A stretch of 6,148 bases of DNA from Rubrivivax sp. (GTDB lineage: Bacteria; Pseudomonadota; Gammaproteobacteria; Burkholderiales; Burkholderiaceae_C). Numbering within the stretch: the stretch's first letter is position 1; every line of letters starts with the position of its first letter. This document shows, piece after piece, positions 1 through 6,148 of this stretch. The DNA is taken from positions 1 to 6,148 of the forward strand of contig JADZCL010000334.1 of assembly GCA_020851615.1 (NCBI GenBank), written 5' to 3'. The notes under the pieces were generated by a model. It did no database searches. It was not told the DNA's origin and saw only the letters and a list, made by a program, of their open reading frames with translations. The position numbers and the translations under genes are program-made.

Positions 1-1979
<1,979 letters not shown>

Positions 1980-1996
1980 CGATCACTCCGTTTCGA

Positions 1997-2027
1997 GAAC
2001 CCGCGCCACGCCGGGGCGAGCGGGTTC
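1997..2027 (-). promoter_or_regulatory. Hairpin directly upstream of the rpoB ribosome-binding site
   Basis: Arms 1997-2004 and 2020-2027 (GAACCCGC / GCGGGTTC) are perfectly complementary over 8 bp with a 15-nt loop. The downstream arm ends 7 nt before the rpoB GGAG on the transcript, so the stem could influence ribosome loading on rpoB without covering the Shine-Dalgarno itself. Function is inferred from position only. Confidence 0.45.
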
Positions 2028-2178
2028 GTCGGCGACTGGCTGGCTCCGCACCCGATCCCGGGCACCGAGCCGACTCGGGCCTTGCGCCCGAGGTCTGGTG
2101 GCAGGCCACTACCTGCCGCTGGCGGACAACCCCGGCCTTGCACCGGAGTCCGACCAAACCCGTTCCCTGCAGTCGGAT

Positions 2179-2220
2179 CAGAGAACACTGCAAAGCCGTA
2201 CGGCTTTGCACTGGCCTCTG
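2179..2220 (-). promoter_or_regulatory. Long hairpin with a perfect 22-bp palindromic core (candidate RNase III-type site)
   Basis: The core at 2189-2210 is a perfect 22-bp palindrome. As RNA it gives a 9-bp stem (TGCAAAGCC / GGCTTTGCA) closed by GTAC. Flanking CAGAG and CTCTG (2179-2183 and 2216-2220) can pair outside a 5-by-5 internal loop. The total reach is 42 nt, 41 nt after the rplL stop. E. coli has an RNase III cleavage hairpin in the same spacer, which makes processing the natural hypothesis. As DNA the palindrome could also bind a dimeric regulator. Neither role can be proved from sequence. Confidence 0.5.
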
Positions 2221-2224
2221 AGCC

Positions 2225-2251
2225 CCCCCATCCCGCGTGCGGGAGAGGGGG
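2225..2251 (-). repeat. G+C hairpin just after rplL, REP-like in appearance
   Basis: CCCCC (2225-2229) pairs with GGGGG (2247-2251), and TCCCG (2231-2235) pairs with CGGGA (2240-2244). These are separated by a small 1-by-2 internal loop and closed by a 4-nt loop. It starts 9 nt after the rplL stop on the transcript. The wording CTCTCCCGC...GCGGGA resembles dispersed intergenic hairpins that I recall from betaproteobacterial genomes. It may stabilise the rplJL 3' end or act as a partial attenuator. No T tract follows. Confidence 0.4.
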
Positions 2252-2260
2252 CGGTCTGGC

Positions 2261-2641
2261 TTACTTGAGCTCGACCTTGGCGCCGGCCTCGACCAGCTTC
2301 TTCTGCGCCGCCTCGGCATCGGCCTTGGCGATAGCCTCCTTGACGGGCTTGGGCGCGCCGTCGACCAGATCCTTGGCTTCCTTCAGGCCCAGGCCGGTGA
2401 TCTCGCGCACGGCCTTGATGACCGAGACCTTGTTGGCGCCGGCCTCGAGCAGCATCACGGTGAACTCGGTCTTCTCCTCGGCTGCTGCGGCGGCAGCACC
2501 ACCACCCGCGCCCGCGGCCGGGGCCGCCATCGCGGCGGCGGAAACACCGAACTTCTCCTCGATGGCCTTGACCAGGTCATTGAGTTCCATCACGGTCATG
2601 CTGTCCATGGCGGACAGGAAAGCGTCTTTGTCGAATGCCAT
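2261..2641 (-). CDS. rplL: 50S ribosomal protein L7/L12
   Basis: This is the stalk protein of the large subunit. Dimers bound to L10 recruit and activate the translational GTPases (EF-Tu, EF-G, IF2, RF3). The protein has 126 residues, normal for the family. Residues 1-33 form the dimerisation and L10-binding helices, and 34-56 are the flexible Ala/Gly-rich hinge. Residues 57-126 are the globular factor-binding domain, with the conserved [20 protein letters not shown] at 71-90. The ATG at 2641 is preceded by GAGGAA (2648-2653) with a 6-nt spacer, and translation ends at TAA. It follows rplJ by 54 nt with no structure that I can see in between, fitting co-transcription and the multi-copy L10:L12 ratio. 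Rare in this window, it has few charged-residue surprises or odd codons and looks fully functional. Confidence 0.99.
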   Translation of the reverse strand: MAFDKDAFLSAMDSMTVMELNDLVKAIEEKFGVSAAAMAAPAAGAGGGAAAAAAEEKTEFTVMLLEAGANKVSVIKAVREITGLGLKEAKDLVDGAPKPVKEAIAKADAEAAQKKLVEAGAKVELK

Positions 2642-2695
2642 TTGGGGTTCCTCGAAATCGATTGAATGTCTGAATGGGGTCGGATGGACAGCGCG

Positions 2696-3208
2696 TCAGG
2701 CAGCGGGCGCGGCTTCGGCGCCAACTTCCTTGCTGGCGGCCACAGCGGCCAGTACACCCGCCATGCGCTGGATGGGCGACTTCAGCAAGCCGGCGACCTG
2801 CGCCAGCAGCACCTCGCGGCTGGGGATTGCCGCCAGGGCCTTGACCCCGTCGGCGTCCAGCGCGCGGCCGGAATAGACGCCGGCCTTGACGACCAGCTTG
2901 TCGTTGCCCTTGGCGAAGTCGGCGATGACTTTCGCCGCCGCGACAGCGTCCTCGGAAAAGCCGTAGATCAGCGGGCCGACCATGGCACCCTGGACCACCT
3001 CGAACGGCGTGCCGGCAACCGCGCGACGCGCCAGGGTGTTCTTCACGATGTGAAGGTAGACGCCCTTGGCGCGCGCCTCGGCGCGCAACTTGTTCATGTG
3101 CTCCACGGTGAGGCCACGGTACTCGGCCAGCGCCAATGCCTGCGAACGTGCGGCCTGCGCCGACACGTCCGCTACCACGGCGGCCTTCTCGTTGCGATTG
3201 AGACTCAA
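2696..3208 (-). CDS. rplJ: 50S ribosomal protein L10 (TTG start)
   Basis: L10 anchors the L7/L12 dimers to 23S rRNA near L11 and, as L10(L12)4, represses its own mRNA in E. coli. With the TTG at 3208 the product is 170 residues: (M)[15 protein letters not shown] onward. YRGLTV (30-35) and [10 protein letters not shown] (55-64) are conserved rRNA-binding-domain motifs. The C-terminal 40 residues form the Ala-rich helix that carries L12. TTG was chosen because GAGGAG (3215-3220) lies exactly 6 nt upstream and the protein then aligns with family N-termini. The frame is open to an ATG at 3298, but that adds 30 unrelated residues translated from leader sequence and has no ribosome-binding site in the right place. 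The start region is complementary to a segment about 50 nt upstream, and a long structured leader precedes it, both suggesting translational control. The stop is TGA. Confidence 0.97.
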   Translation of the reverse strand: MSLNRNEKAAVVADVSAQAARSQALALAEYRGLTVEHMNKLRAEARAKGVYLHIVKNTLARRAVAGTPFEVVQGAMVGPLIYGFSEDAVAAAKVIADFAKGNDKLVVKAGVYSGRALDADGVKALAAIPSREVLLAQVAGLLKSPIQRMAGVLAAVAASKEVGAEAAPAA

Positions 3209-3264
3209 GGTCTGCTCCTCACTATCAACGGGCCCATGCCCCGCCTTGCGGCGGCGCGCAGACC
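3209..3264 (-). promoter_or_regulatory. Start-site hairpin able to mask the rplJ ribosome-binding region
   Basis: GGTCTGC on the transcript (3264-3258) is perfectly complementary to GCAGACC (3215-3209). The second arm begins with the last G of the GAGGAG Shine-Dalgarno and ends against the TTG start codon. The loop holds its own small hairpin, CCGCC-GCAA-GGCGG (3241-3254), with a GNRA tetraloop that would help bring the arms together. Closing the stem would occlude the spacer between Shine-Dalgarno and start. Sequestration is inferred from the pairing. Confidence 0.5.
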
Positions 3265-3327
3265 CACCCGGAATCAGCGACCTTCTGCTTGGAACCACTC
3301 ATCAGAGCACTCTTCACAGCGGGTTCG

Positions 3328-3387
3328 CCATCTGCGCTGGAGATTAAGAATGCCGGGACCTTCCCGTTCATTCACCAGCGGTCTTGG
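3328..3387 (-). promoter_or_regulatory. Candidate L10 leader (L10(L12)4 autoregulatory RNA element)
   Basis: Read as RNA this forms an extended hairpin. The pairs are CCA/UGG (3385-3387 with 3328-3330), CGCUGG/CCAGCG (3375-3380 with 3335-3340), GAAUG/CAUUC (3369-3373 with 3348-3352) and CGGGA/UCCCG (3362-3366 with 3354-3358), with a 3-nt loop. An AGAC/CAGA internal loop separates the outer two stems, the kind of GA-rich loop reported for the L10-binding kink-turn-like site. It sits 120-180 nt upstream of the rplJ start, comparable with the E. coli leader. The call rests on location plus pairing. A covariance-model search would settle it. Confidence 0.6.
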
Positions 3388-3392
3388 ATAGC

Positions 3393-3417
3393 CTGCACGC
3401 CACGGGGCGGCGTGCAG
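3393..3417 (-). promoter_or_regulatory. Stable 9-bp hairpin in the rplJ leader
   Basis: CTGCACGCC and GGCGTGCAG (3393-3401 and 3409-3417) pair perfectly over 9 bp with a 7-nt loop. It lies 5 nt upstream, on the transcript, of the candidate L10-binding hairpin and may be the 5' domain of the same leader. No T tract follows, so it is not a standard terminator. Confidence 0.45.
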
Positions 3418-3430
3418 CCCACCAATCCTT

Positions 3431-3462
3431 GCGAAGGGCCCGGGACACCCCGGTGCCTTCGC
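3431..3462 (-). promoter_or_regulatory. Hairpin 11 nt after the rplA stop
   Basis: GCGAAGG (3462-3456 on the transcript) pairs with CCTTCGC (3437-3431) over 7 bp. Inside, after a 2-by-2 internal loop, CCGGG pairs with CCCGG and a GTGT loop closes it. The following transcript is AAGGATTGG, with no T run, so it is more likely a 3'-end stabiliser, processing site or weak attenuator between the L11/L1 and L10/L12 units than a full terminator. Confidence 0.5.
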
Positions 3463-3473
3463 CATCCTTTTCG

Positions 3474-4181
3474 TCAGGCCCCGGCGGGCGCGGCGATCGA
3501 CGCGGTATCGACGCGCACGCCGACACCCATCGTCGACGACAGCGCCACCTTGCGCAGGTAGACCCCCTTGCTGGTGGCTGGCTTGGCCTTGTTCAGGGCC
3601 TCGAGCAGCGCGCGCAGGTTGGCCGTGAGCTTGTCGTGATCGAACGAGCGGCGGCCGATGGTGCCGTGGATGATGCCGGCCTTGTCGACGCGGAACTGGA
3701 CCTGCCCGGCCTTGGCGTTCTTCACTGCCGTGGCCACGTCGGGAGTCACGGTGCCGACCTTGGGGTTTGGCATCAGGCCGCGCGGACCGAGGATCTGGCC
3801 GAGCGTGCCGACCACGCGCATCGTGTCGGGCGAGGCGATGACGATGTCGAAGTCGAGGTTGCCCGCCTTCACCTGCGCGGCGAGGTCGTCCATGCCGACG
3901 ATGTCCGCACCCGCGGCCTTGGCTTCGTCCGCCTTGGCCCCTTGGGCGAACACGGCCACACGCTTGGTCTTGCCGGTGCCCGAGGGCATGACGACGGCAC
4001 CCCGCACGACCTGATCGGACTTCTTGGCATCCACGCCGAGCTGCACGGCCACGTCGATCGATTCGTCGAACTTGGCGGTGGCGTGCTCCTTGACGATGGA
4101 CAGCGCATCGGCAAGCGGGTAGAGCTTGGTGCTGTCGACCTTGCCCTGCAAGGTCTTGGCCTTCTTGGTGAGCTTGGTCAT
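3474..4181 (-). CDS. rplA: 50S ribosomal protein L1
   Basis: L1 forms the mobile stalk beside the ribosomal E site and helps release deacylated tRNA. In E. coli and other bacteria it also represses translation of its own rplK-rplA message. The product is 235 residues (E. coli 234) and collinear with the family from [16 protein letters not shown] to the C-terminus. The RNA-binding signatures [16 protein letters not shown] (35-50) and [14 protein letters not shown] (132-145) are intact, as is the C-terminal [10 protein letters not shown]. The ATG at 4181 lies 2 nt after the rplK TGA. Its AAGGAG (4189-4194) is inside the last rplK codons with a 7-nt spacer, so translational coupling to rplK is likely. 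The stop is TGA at 3474-3476. Nothing in the sequence is abnormal. Confidence 0.99.
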   Translation of the reverse strand: MTKLTKKAKTLQGKVDSTKLYPLADALSIVKEHATAKFDESIDVAVQLGVDAKKSDQVVRGAVVMPSGTGKTKRVAVFAQGAKADEAKAAGADIVGMDDLAAQVKAGNLDFDIVIASPDTMRVVGTLGQILGPRGLMPNPKVGTVTPDVATAVKNAKAGQVQFRVDKAGIIHGTIGRRSFDHDKLTANLRALLEALNKAKPATSKGVYLRKVALSSTMGVGVRVDTASIAAPAGA

Positions 4182-4183
4182 GC

Positions 4184-4615
4184 TCAGACTCCTTCCACCG
4201 TGATGCCCATCGAGCGGGCCGAGCCGGCAATCGTCTTCACGGCGCGATCGAGGTCGGCGGCGGTGAGATCCTTGCTCTTGGTCTTGGCAATCTCCTCGAG
4301 CTGCGCCCGATTGACCTTGCCCACCTTCTCCAGGTGCGGCTTGCCCGAGCCCTTCTCGATCTTGGCCGCCTTCTTCAGCAGGACCGTGGCCGGCGGCGAC
4401 TTGAGGATGAAGGTGAACGACTTGTCGGCGTACGCCGTGATCACCACCGGCAGCTTCAGCCCTGGTTCGTAGCTCTGCGTCTGCGCATTGAAGGCCTTGC
4501 AGAACTCCATGATGTTCAGGCCGCGCTGACCCAGCGCGGGACCGATGGGGGGCGAAGGATTGGCCTTGCCCGCCGGGACTTGCAGCTTGATGAAGCCGAC
4601 GATCTTCTTTGCCAT
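4184..4615 (-). CDS. rplK: 50S ribosomal protein L11
   Basis: L11 is part of the GTPase-associated centre. It binds 23S rRNA helices 43/44, forms the thiostrepton-binding pocket, and is needed for RelA to sense uncharged tRNA. The product is 143 residues (E. coli 142). The N-terminal domain carries the proline-rich helix region [20 protein letters not shown] (21-40). The C-terminal RNA-binding domain runs from about residue 73 and ends with the conserved GSARSMGI (131-138). MAKKIVGF is the usual N-terminus. The ATG at 4615 has GAGGAG (4623-4628) 7 nt upstream, whereas an in-frame ATG 7 codons earlier has no such site. TGA at 4184-4186 is 2 nt from the rplA start. A hairpin abutting its Shine-Dalgarno is a candidate target for L1 repression. 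Confidence 0.99.
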   Translation of the reverse strand: MAKKIVGFIKLQVPAGKANPSPPIGPALGQRGLNIMEFCKAFNAQTQSYEPGLKLPVVITAYADKSFTFILKSPPATVLLKKAAKIEKGSGKPHLEKVGKVNRAQLEEIAKTKSKDLTAADLDRAVKTIAGSARSMGITVEGV

Positions 4616-4628
4616 GCTGGCACTCCTC

Positions 4629-4666
4629 GAGTTCAAGCGACCGCCGCAGCGGTCTCCTCGTCACTC
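4629..4666 (-). promoter_or_regulatory. Hairpin upstream of rplK, candidate L1 repressor-binding site
   Basis: GACCGC (4654-4649 on the transcript) pairs perfectly with GCGGTC (4644-4639) around a 4-nt TGCG loop. GAGT (4666-4663) can pair with ACTC (4632-4629) outside an asymmetric internal loop. The outer arm ends immediately before the rplK GAGGAG. L1 is known to bind a stem with an asymmetric internal loop in this leader in other bacteria. The match here is positional and structural, and I could not confirm the conserved loop bases. Confidence 0.45.
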
Positions 4667-4729
4667 AACCCTGGAAATGTGCGGCCGCCCGGGGTCGTGG
4701 GCAGGCAGCCGCCGGACAGACGTTGCGGA

Positions 4730-5326
4730 TCAGACCTTTTCAACCTGTGCGAAATCGAGCTCCACCGGCGTGGCCCGTCCGAAGATCGTGACCGAGACGC
4801 GGACCTTGCTCTTCTCGTAGTTGACTTCCTCGACCGCGCCGTTGAAGTCGGTGAAGGGACCTTCCTTGACGCGCACCAGTTCGCCCACCGTCCACTCGAC
4901 CTTCGGGCGCGGCTTCTCGGCGCCTTCCTGCATCTGGTTGACGATCTTGTCGACCTCGGCATCGGAGATCGGAGCAGGTCGGTTGCGCGCCCCGCCGATG
5001 AAGCCGGTCACCTTGTTGGTGTGCTTCACGAGGTGCCAGGTGTCGTCGGCCATCTCCATCTCGACCAGCACATAGCCGGGGTAGATGCGACGCTCGGTCA
5101 CGGTCTTCTTGCCGTTCTTCAGTTCGACCACCTCCTCCGTGGGCACGAGGATGCGGCCGAACTTGTCCTGCATGCCCGAGCGGTCGATGCGCTCGCGCAG
5201 GTTGCGCTCGACCGCCTTCTCCATTCCGGAGTAGGCGTGCACGATGTACCAGCGCTTGTTCGATGCCACAGCCGCGGCCGGCGTGAGCGGGTCGGAGGCA
5301 GCAGTCGGGGGTGTGATGTCGCTCAT
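4730..5326 (-). CDS. nusG: Transcription elongation/termination factor NusG
   Basis: NusG binds RNA polymerase through its N-terminal NGN domain. Through its C-terminal KOW domain it contacts Rho or ribosomal protein S10, so it promotes processivity, Rho termination or transcription-translation coupling. The product is 198 residues. The NGN domain is about 25-130 ([51 protein letters not shown]). The KOW domain is about 145-198, with the family signature [20 protein letters not shown] and a terminal [17 protein letters not shown]. Compared with E. coli (181 aa) it has an extra Ala/Pro-rich N-terminal tail of about 17 residues, probably disordered. The ATG at 5326 has only a weak GAG 6 nt upstream. 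The better GAGGA (5340-5344) overlaps the secE stop and is 13 nt away. With only 16 nt to secE, coupling is likely. Confidence 0.99.
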   Translation of the reverse strand: MSDITPPTAASDPLTPAAAVASNKRWYIVHAYSGMEKAVERNLRERIDRSGMQDKFGRILVPTEEVVELKNGKKTVTERRIYPGYVLVEMEMADDTWHLVKHTNKVTGFIGGARNRPAPISDAEVDKIVNQMQEGAEKPRPKVEWTVGELVRVKEGPFTDFNGAVEEVNYEKSKVRVSVTIFGRATPVELDFAQVEKV

Positions 5327-5342
5327 GGCTTGCTCGGGTTCC

Positions 5343-5729
5343 TCAGCGCTTCCAGCCCAGGATGAGGTCGTACAGCACCCACTCCAGCGTCTTGTCGGCC
5401 AGGAACATGAAGAGCGCCATCACGAAGACGAACGCCATCACGTAACCGGTCATCTGCAGCGCCTCCTTGCGTGTGGGCCAGACGACCTTCTTCACCTCGC
5501 GCACCGACTCGCGCCCGAAGCCGATCAACTGCCGGCCCCACTCCGAGGAGAAGAACACCGCCACGGCCACTGCCAGCACCGCCAGCAAGGCGGCCACGCG
5601 CAGCCACAGGTCCTGCTTGCCGAGCGCGTAGAACGCGGCGACCGCCCCCACCACCAGCAGGGCTGCGCCGGCCAGCTTGGCCTTGTCGGCGCTGGTTGAA
5701 ACGGTCTGGACTGAGGGTTGGGTTGCCAT
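5343..5729 (-). CDS. secE: Preprotein translocase subunit SecE
   Basis: SecE is the essential inner-membrane clamp of the SecYEG channel, which moves unfolded proteins across or into the membrane with SecA or the ribosome. The product is 128 residues, the three-helix proteobacterial form (E. coli 127). Predicted membrane helices lie at about 19-36, 41-60 and 92-117. Between the second and third lies the conserved amphipathic cytoplasmic segment, with [19 protein letters not shown] at 74-92, the family signature. The ATG at 5729 is the only plausible start, since the next Met is residue 93. Upstream is pyrimidine-rich (CCCCTCTCCAACC) with no Shine-Dalgarno. It is 69 nt from the tRNA-Trp CCA end and 16 nt from nusG, so a joint transcript is probable. 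TGA stop. Confidence 0.98.
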   Translation of the reverse strand: MATQPSVQTVSTSADKAKLAGAALLVVGAVAAFYALGKQDLWLRVAALLAVLAVAVAVFFSSEWGRQLIGFGRESVREVKKVVWPTRKEALQMTGYVMAFVFVMALFMFLADKTLEWVLYDLILGWKR

Positions 5730-5750
5730 GGTTGGAGAGGGGACGCAAAT

Positions 5751-5788
5751 GGCGCGGGCACGAAGCCCGCCTGGGTGCGACCCGCGCC
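5751..5788 (-). promoter_or_regulatory. Mutually exclusive hairpins between tRNA-Trp and secE
   Basis: GGCGCGGG (5788-5781 on the transcript) is perfectly complementary to CCCGCGCC (5758-5751). The second arm overlaps the 3' arm of a smaller hairpin, GCGGGC-TTCGT-GCCCGC (5770-5754), so the two cannot form together. A third option, GGGT-CGC-ACCC (5783-5773), competes with the large stem. Position suggests a role in tRNA 3' trimming, in protecting the processed secE mRNA, or in controlling secE translation. None is shown by sequence alone. Confidence 0.45.
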
Positions 5789-5798
5789 AGATGCCGGG

Positions 5799-5874
5799 TG
5801 GCAGGGGCAGAGGGGATCGAACCCCCGACCTTCGGTTTTGGAGACCGACGCTCTGCCAGTTGAGCTATGCCCCT
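5799..5874 (-). tRNA. tRNA-Trp (anticodon CCA)
   Basis: This is a full 76-nt cloverleaf. The acceptor stem is AGGGGCA/TGCCCCT with discriminator G and an encoded CCA tail (5799-5801). The D arm is GCTC-AACTGGCA-GAGC. The anticodon stem is TCGGT/ACCGA around the loop CTCCAAA, giving anticodon CCA, which reads the single Trp codon UGG. The T arm is GGGGG-TTCGATC-CCCTC, with one G-T pairing at its base. It is nearly identical in the acceptor and anticodon arms to E. coli tRNA-Trp. It lies between tuf and secE on the same strand with no visible terminator on either side. It is therefore probably released from a longer transcript by RNase P and 3' trimming, though its own promoter cannot be excluded. 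Confidence 0.98.
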
Positions 5875-5945
5875 GCGGATCGACGAATCGCTGCGTTGTC
5901 TGAGCGCCTGCTCGACCTGTTTCTAGCCCTGTTGCTCGAAAGACG

Positions 5946-6148
5946 TCACTCGATGATCTTGGCCACGACGCCAGCGCCCACGGTGCGGCCGCCTTCGCGG
6001 ATGGCAAAGCGCAGCCCCTCTTCCATCGCAATGGGGGCAATGAGCTTGACGGTGATGCCCACGTTGTCCCCGGGCATGACCATCTCCTTGTCCTTGGGCA
6101 ACTCCACCGCTCCCGTGACGTCCGTGGTGCGGAAGTAGAACTGCGGCC
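5946..6148 (-). CDS. tuf: Elongation factor Tu, C-terminal end (partial; 5' end outside window)
   Basis: EF-Tu delivers aminoacyl-tRNA to the ribosomal A site as a GTP complex. Only the last 66 residues are present, all in domain III. The visible part starts [20 protein letters not shown] and includes MVMPGDNV. It ends with [20 protein letters not shown] followed by VAKIIE and a TGA stop. The residues matching E. coli R373 and A375, where kirromycin-resistance changes occur, are the normal Arg and Ala. The gene continues beyond position 6148, and the full family length is about 396. Betaproteobacteria commonly carry two near-identical tuf genes, one here and one in the str operon, but only one can be seen. 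About 70 nt with no strong terminator separate it from tRNA-Trp. Confidence 0.98.
   Translation of the reverse strand, partial: PQFYFRTTDVTGAVELPKDKEMVMPGDNVGITVKLIAPIAMEEGLRFAIREGGRTVGAGVVAKIIE

Larger units (their letters stand above)
1980..2260 (-). promoter_or_regulatory. rplL-rpoB spacer with stacked inverted repeats (candidate attenuator/processing region)
   Basis: This is a 281-nt non-coding spacer. Read as minus-strand RNA it contains several inverted repeats. In order they are a G+C hairpin just after the rplL stop (2225-2251), a long hairpin with a perfect palindromic core (2179-2220), and two overlapping alternatives (2149-2177 or 2123-2152). Then come short stems 2100-2117 (GGCAGG arms) and 2074-2092 (CTCGGGC arms), and an 8-bp stem just before the rpoB ribosome-binding site (1997-2027). 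None is followed by a run of T on the transcript, so none is a standard strong terminator. In E. coli the equivalent spacer is of similar length and holds a partial attenuator and an RNase III processing site, which lower rpoBC relative to rplJL. A similar role here is inference from position and structure. I saw no convincing sigma-70 promoter. Confidence 0.6.

Noticed and set aside
2074..2117. Small stems read as intrinsic terminators before rpoB
   Set aside because: They are short G+C stems with no following T tract in the direction of transcription. I kept them as part of the structured spacer only.
3209..3298. Longer rplJ starting at the ATG at 3298
   Set aside because: The extra 30 residues come from the leader and include no L10 family sequence. 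The correct N-terminus and a well-spaced GAGGAG both point to the TTG at 3208.
3384..4472. Long plus-strand open frame opposite rplA and rplK
   Set aside because: It is a shadow of highly expressed G+C-rich genes. No ribosome-binding site or domain supports it, and it runs through the rplK-rplA junction.
4616..4636. Longer rplK starting 7 codons upstream
   Set aside because: The added residues are not part of L11, no Shine-Dalgarno serves that ATG, and it would place the true GAGGAG inside the coding region.
4334..5365. Plus-strand open frame opposite rplK and nusG
   Set aside because: It overlaps two certain genes and a regulatory spacer, is low in sequence complexity, and resembles no family.
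5875..5945. A terminator or promoter between tuf and tRNA-Trp
   Set aside because: I found only a 4-bp GAGC/GCTC stem and no convincing -35/-10 pair, so neither is supported.

Overview
The window is a conserved piece of the bacterial translation and transcription core. Every gene is on the minus strand. In transcription order, from high to low coordinates, they are: tuf (3' end only), tRNA-Trp(CCA), secE, nusG, rplK, rplA, rplJ, rplL and rpoB (5' half only). This order, the high G+C content, a single-domain-III EF-Tu tail ending VVAKIIE, an L10 beginning SLNRNEK, and tRNA-Trp lying between tuf and secE all suggest a betaproteobacterium. Burkholderiales is most likely (Comamonadaceae or a Rubrivivax/Leptothrix-like group). 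The genus cannot be fixed from the sequence alone.

Layout: the last 66 residues of EF-Tu (5946-6148) are followed, with no visible terminator, by tRNA-Trp with an encoded CCA end (5799-5874). Next come secE (5343-5729) and nusG (4730-5326), 16 nt apart. A 114-nt spacer carrying a hairpin at the Shine-Dalgarno site precedes rplK (4184-4615), and rplA (3474-4181) starts only 2 nt after the rplK stop. A structured 265-nt leader precedes rplJ (2696-3208), which starts with TTG. rplL (2261-2641) follows after 54 nt. A second structured spacer, 281 nt, separates rplL from rpoB (1-1979, continuing past the window edge).

How the genes work together: EF-Tu, L11, L10 and L7/L12 form or act at the ribosomal GTPase-associated centre. 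L1 is the mobile stalk at the E site. NusG couples RNA polymerase to the leading ribosome, RpoB is the polymerase beta subunit, and SecE is the essential small subunit of the Sec translocon. In the well-studied enterobacterial version, L1 represses its own rplK-rplA message and L10(L12)4 represses rplJ-rplL. The spacer between rplL and rpoB lowers polymerase expression relative to ribosomal proteins. The spacers here hold inverted repeats in the positions where such control would act.

I found no mobile element, CRISPR array, phage gene, toxin-antitoxin pair or unfamiliar gene cluster. There is no previously undescribed system of genes here. What deserves a second look is RNA-level: possible start-site sequestration at rplJ and rplK, stacked and partly exclusive hairpins before rpoB, and a secE start with no Shine-Dalgarno behind competing hairpins. 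No gene-free stretch exceeds 300 nt.
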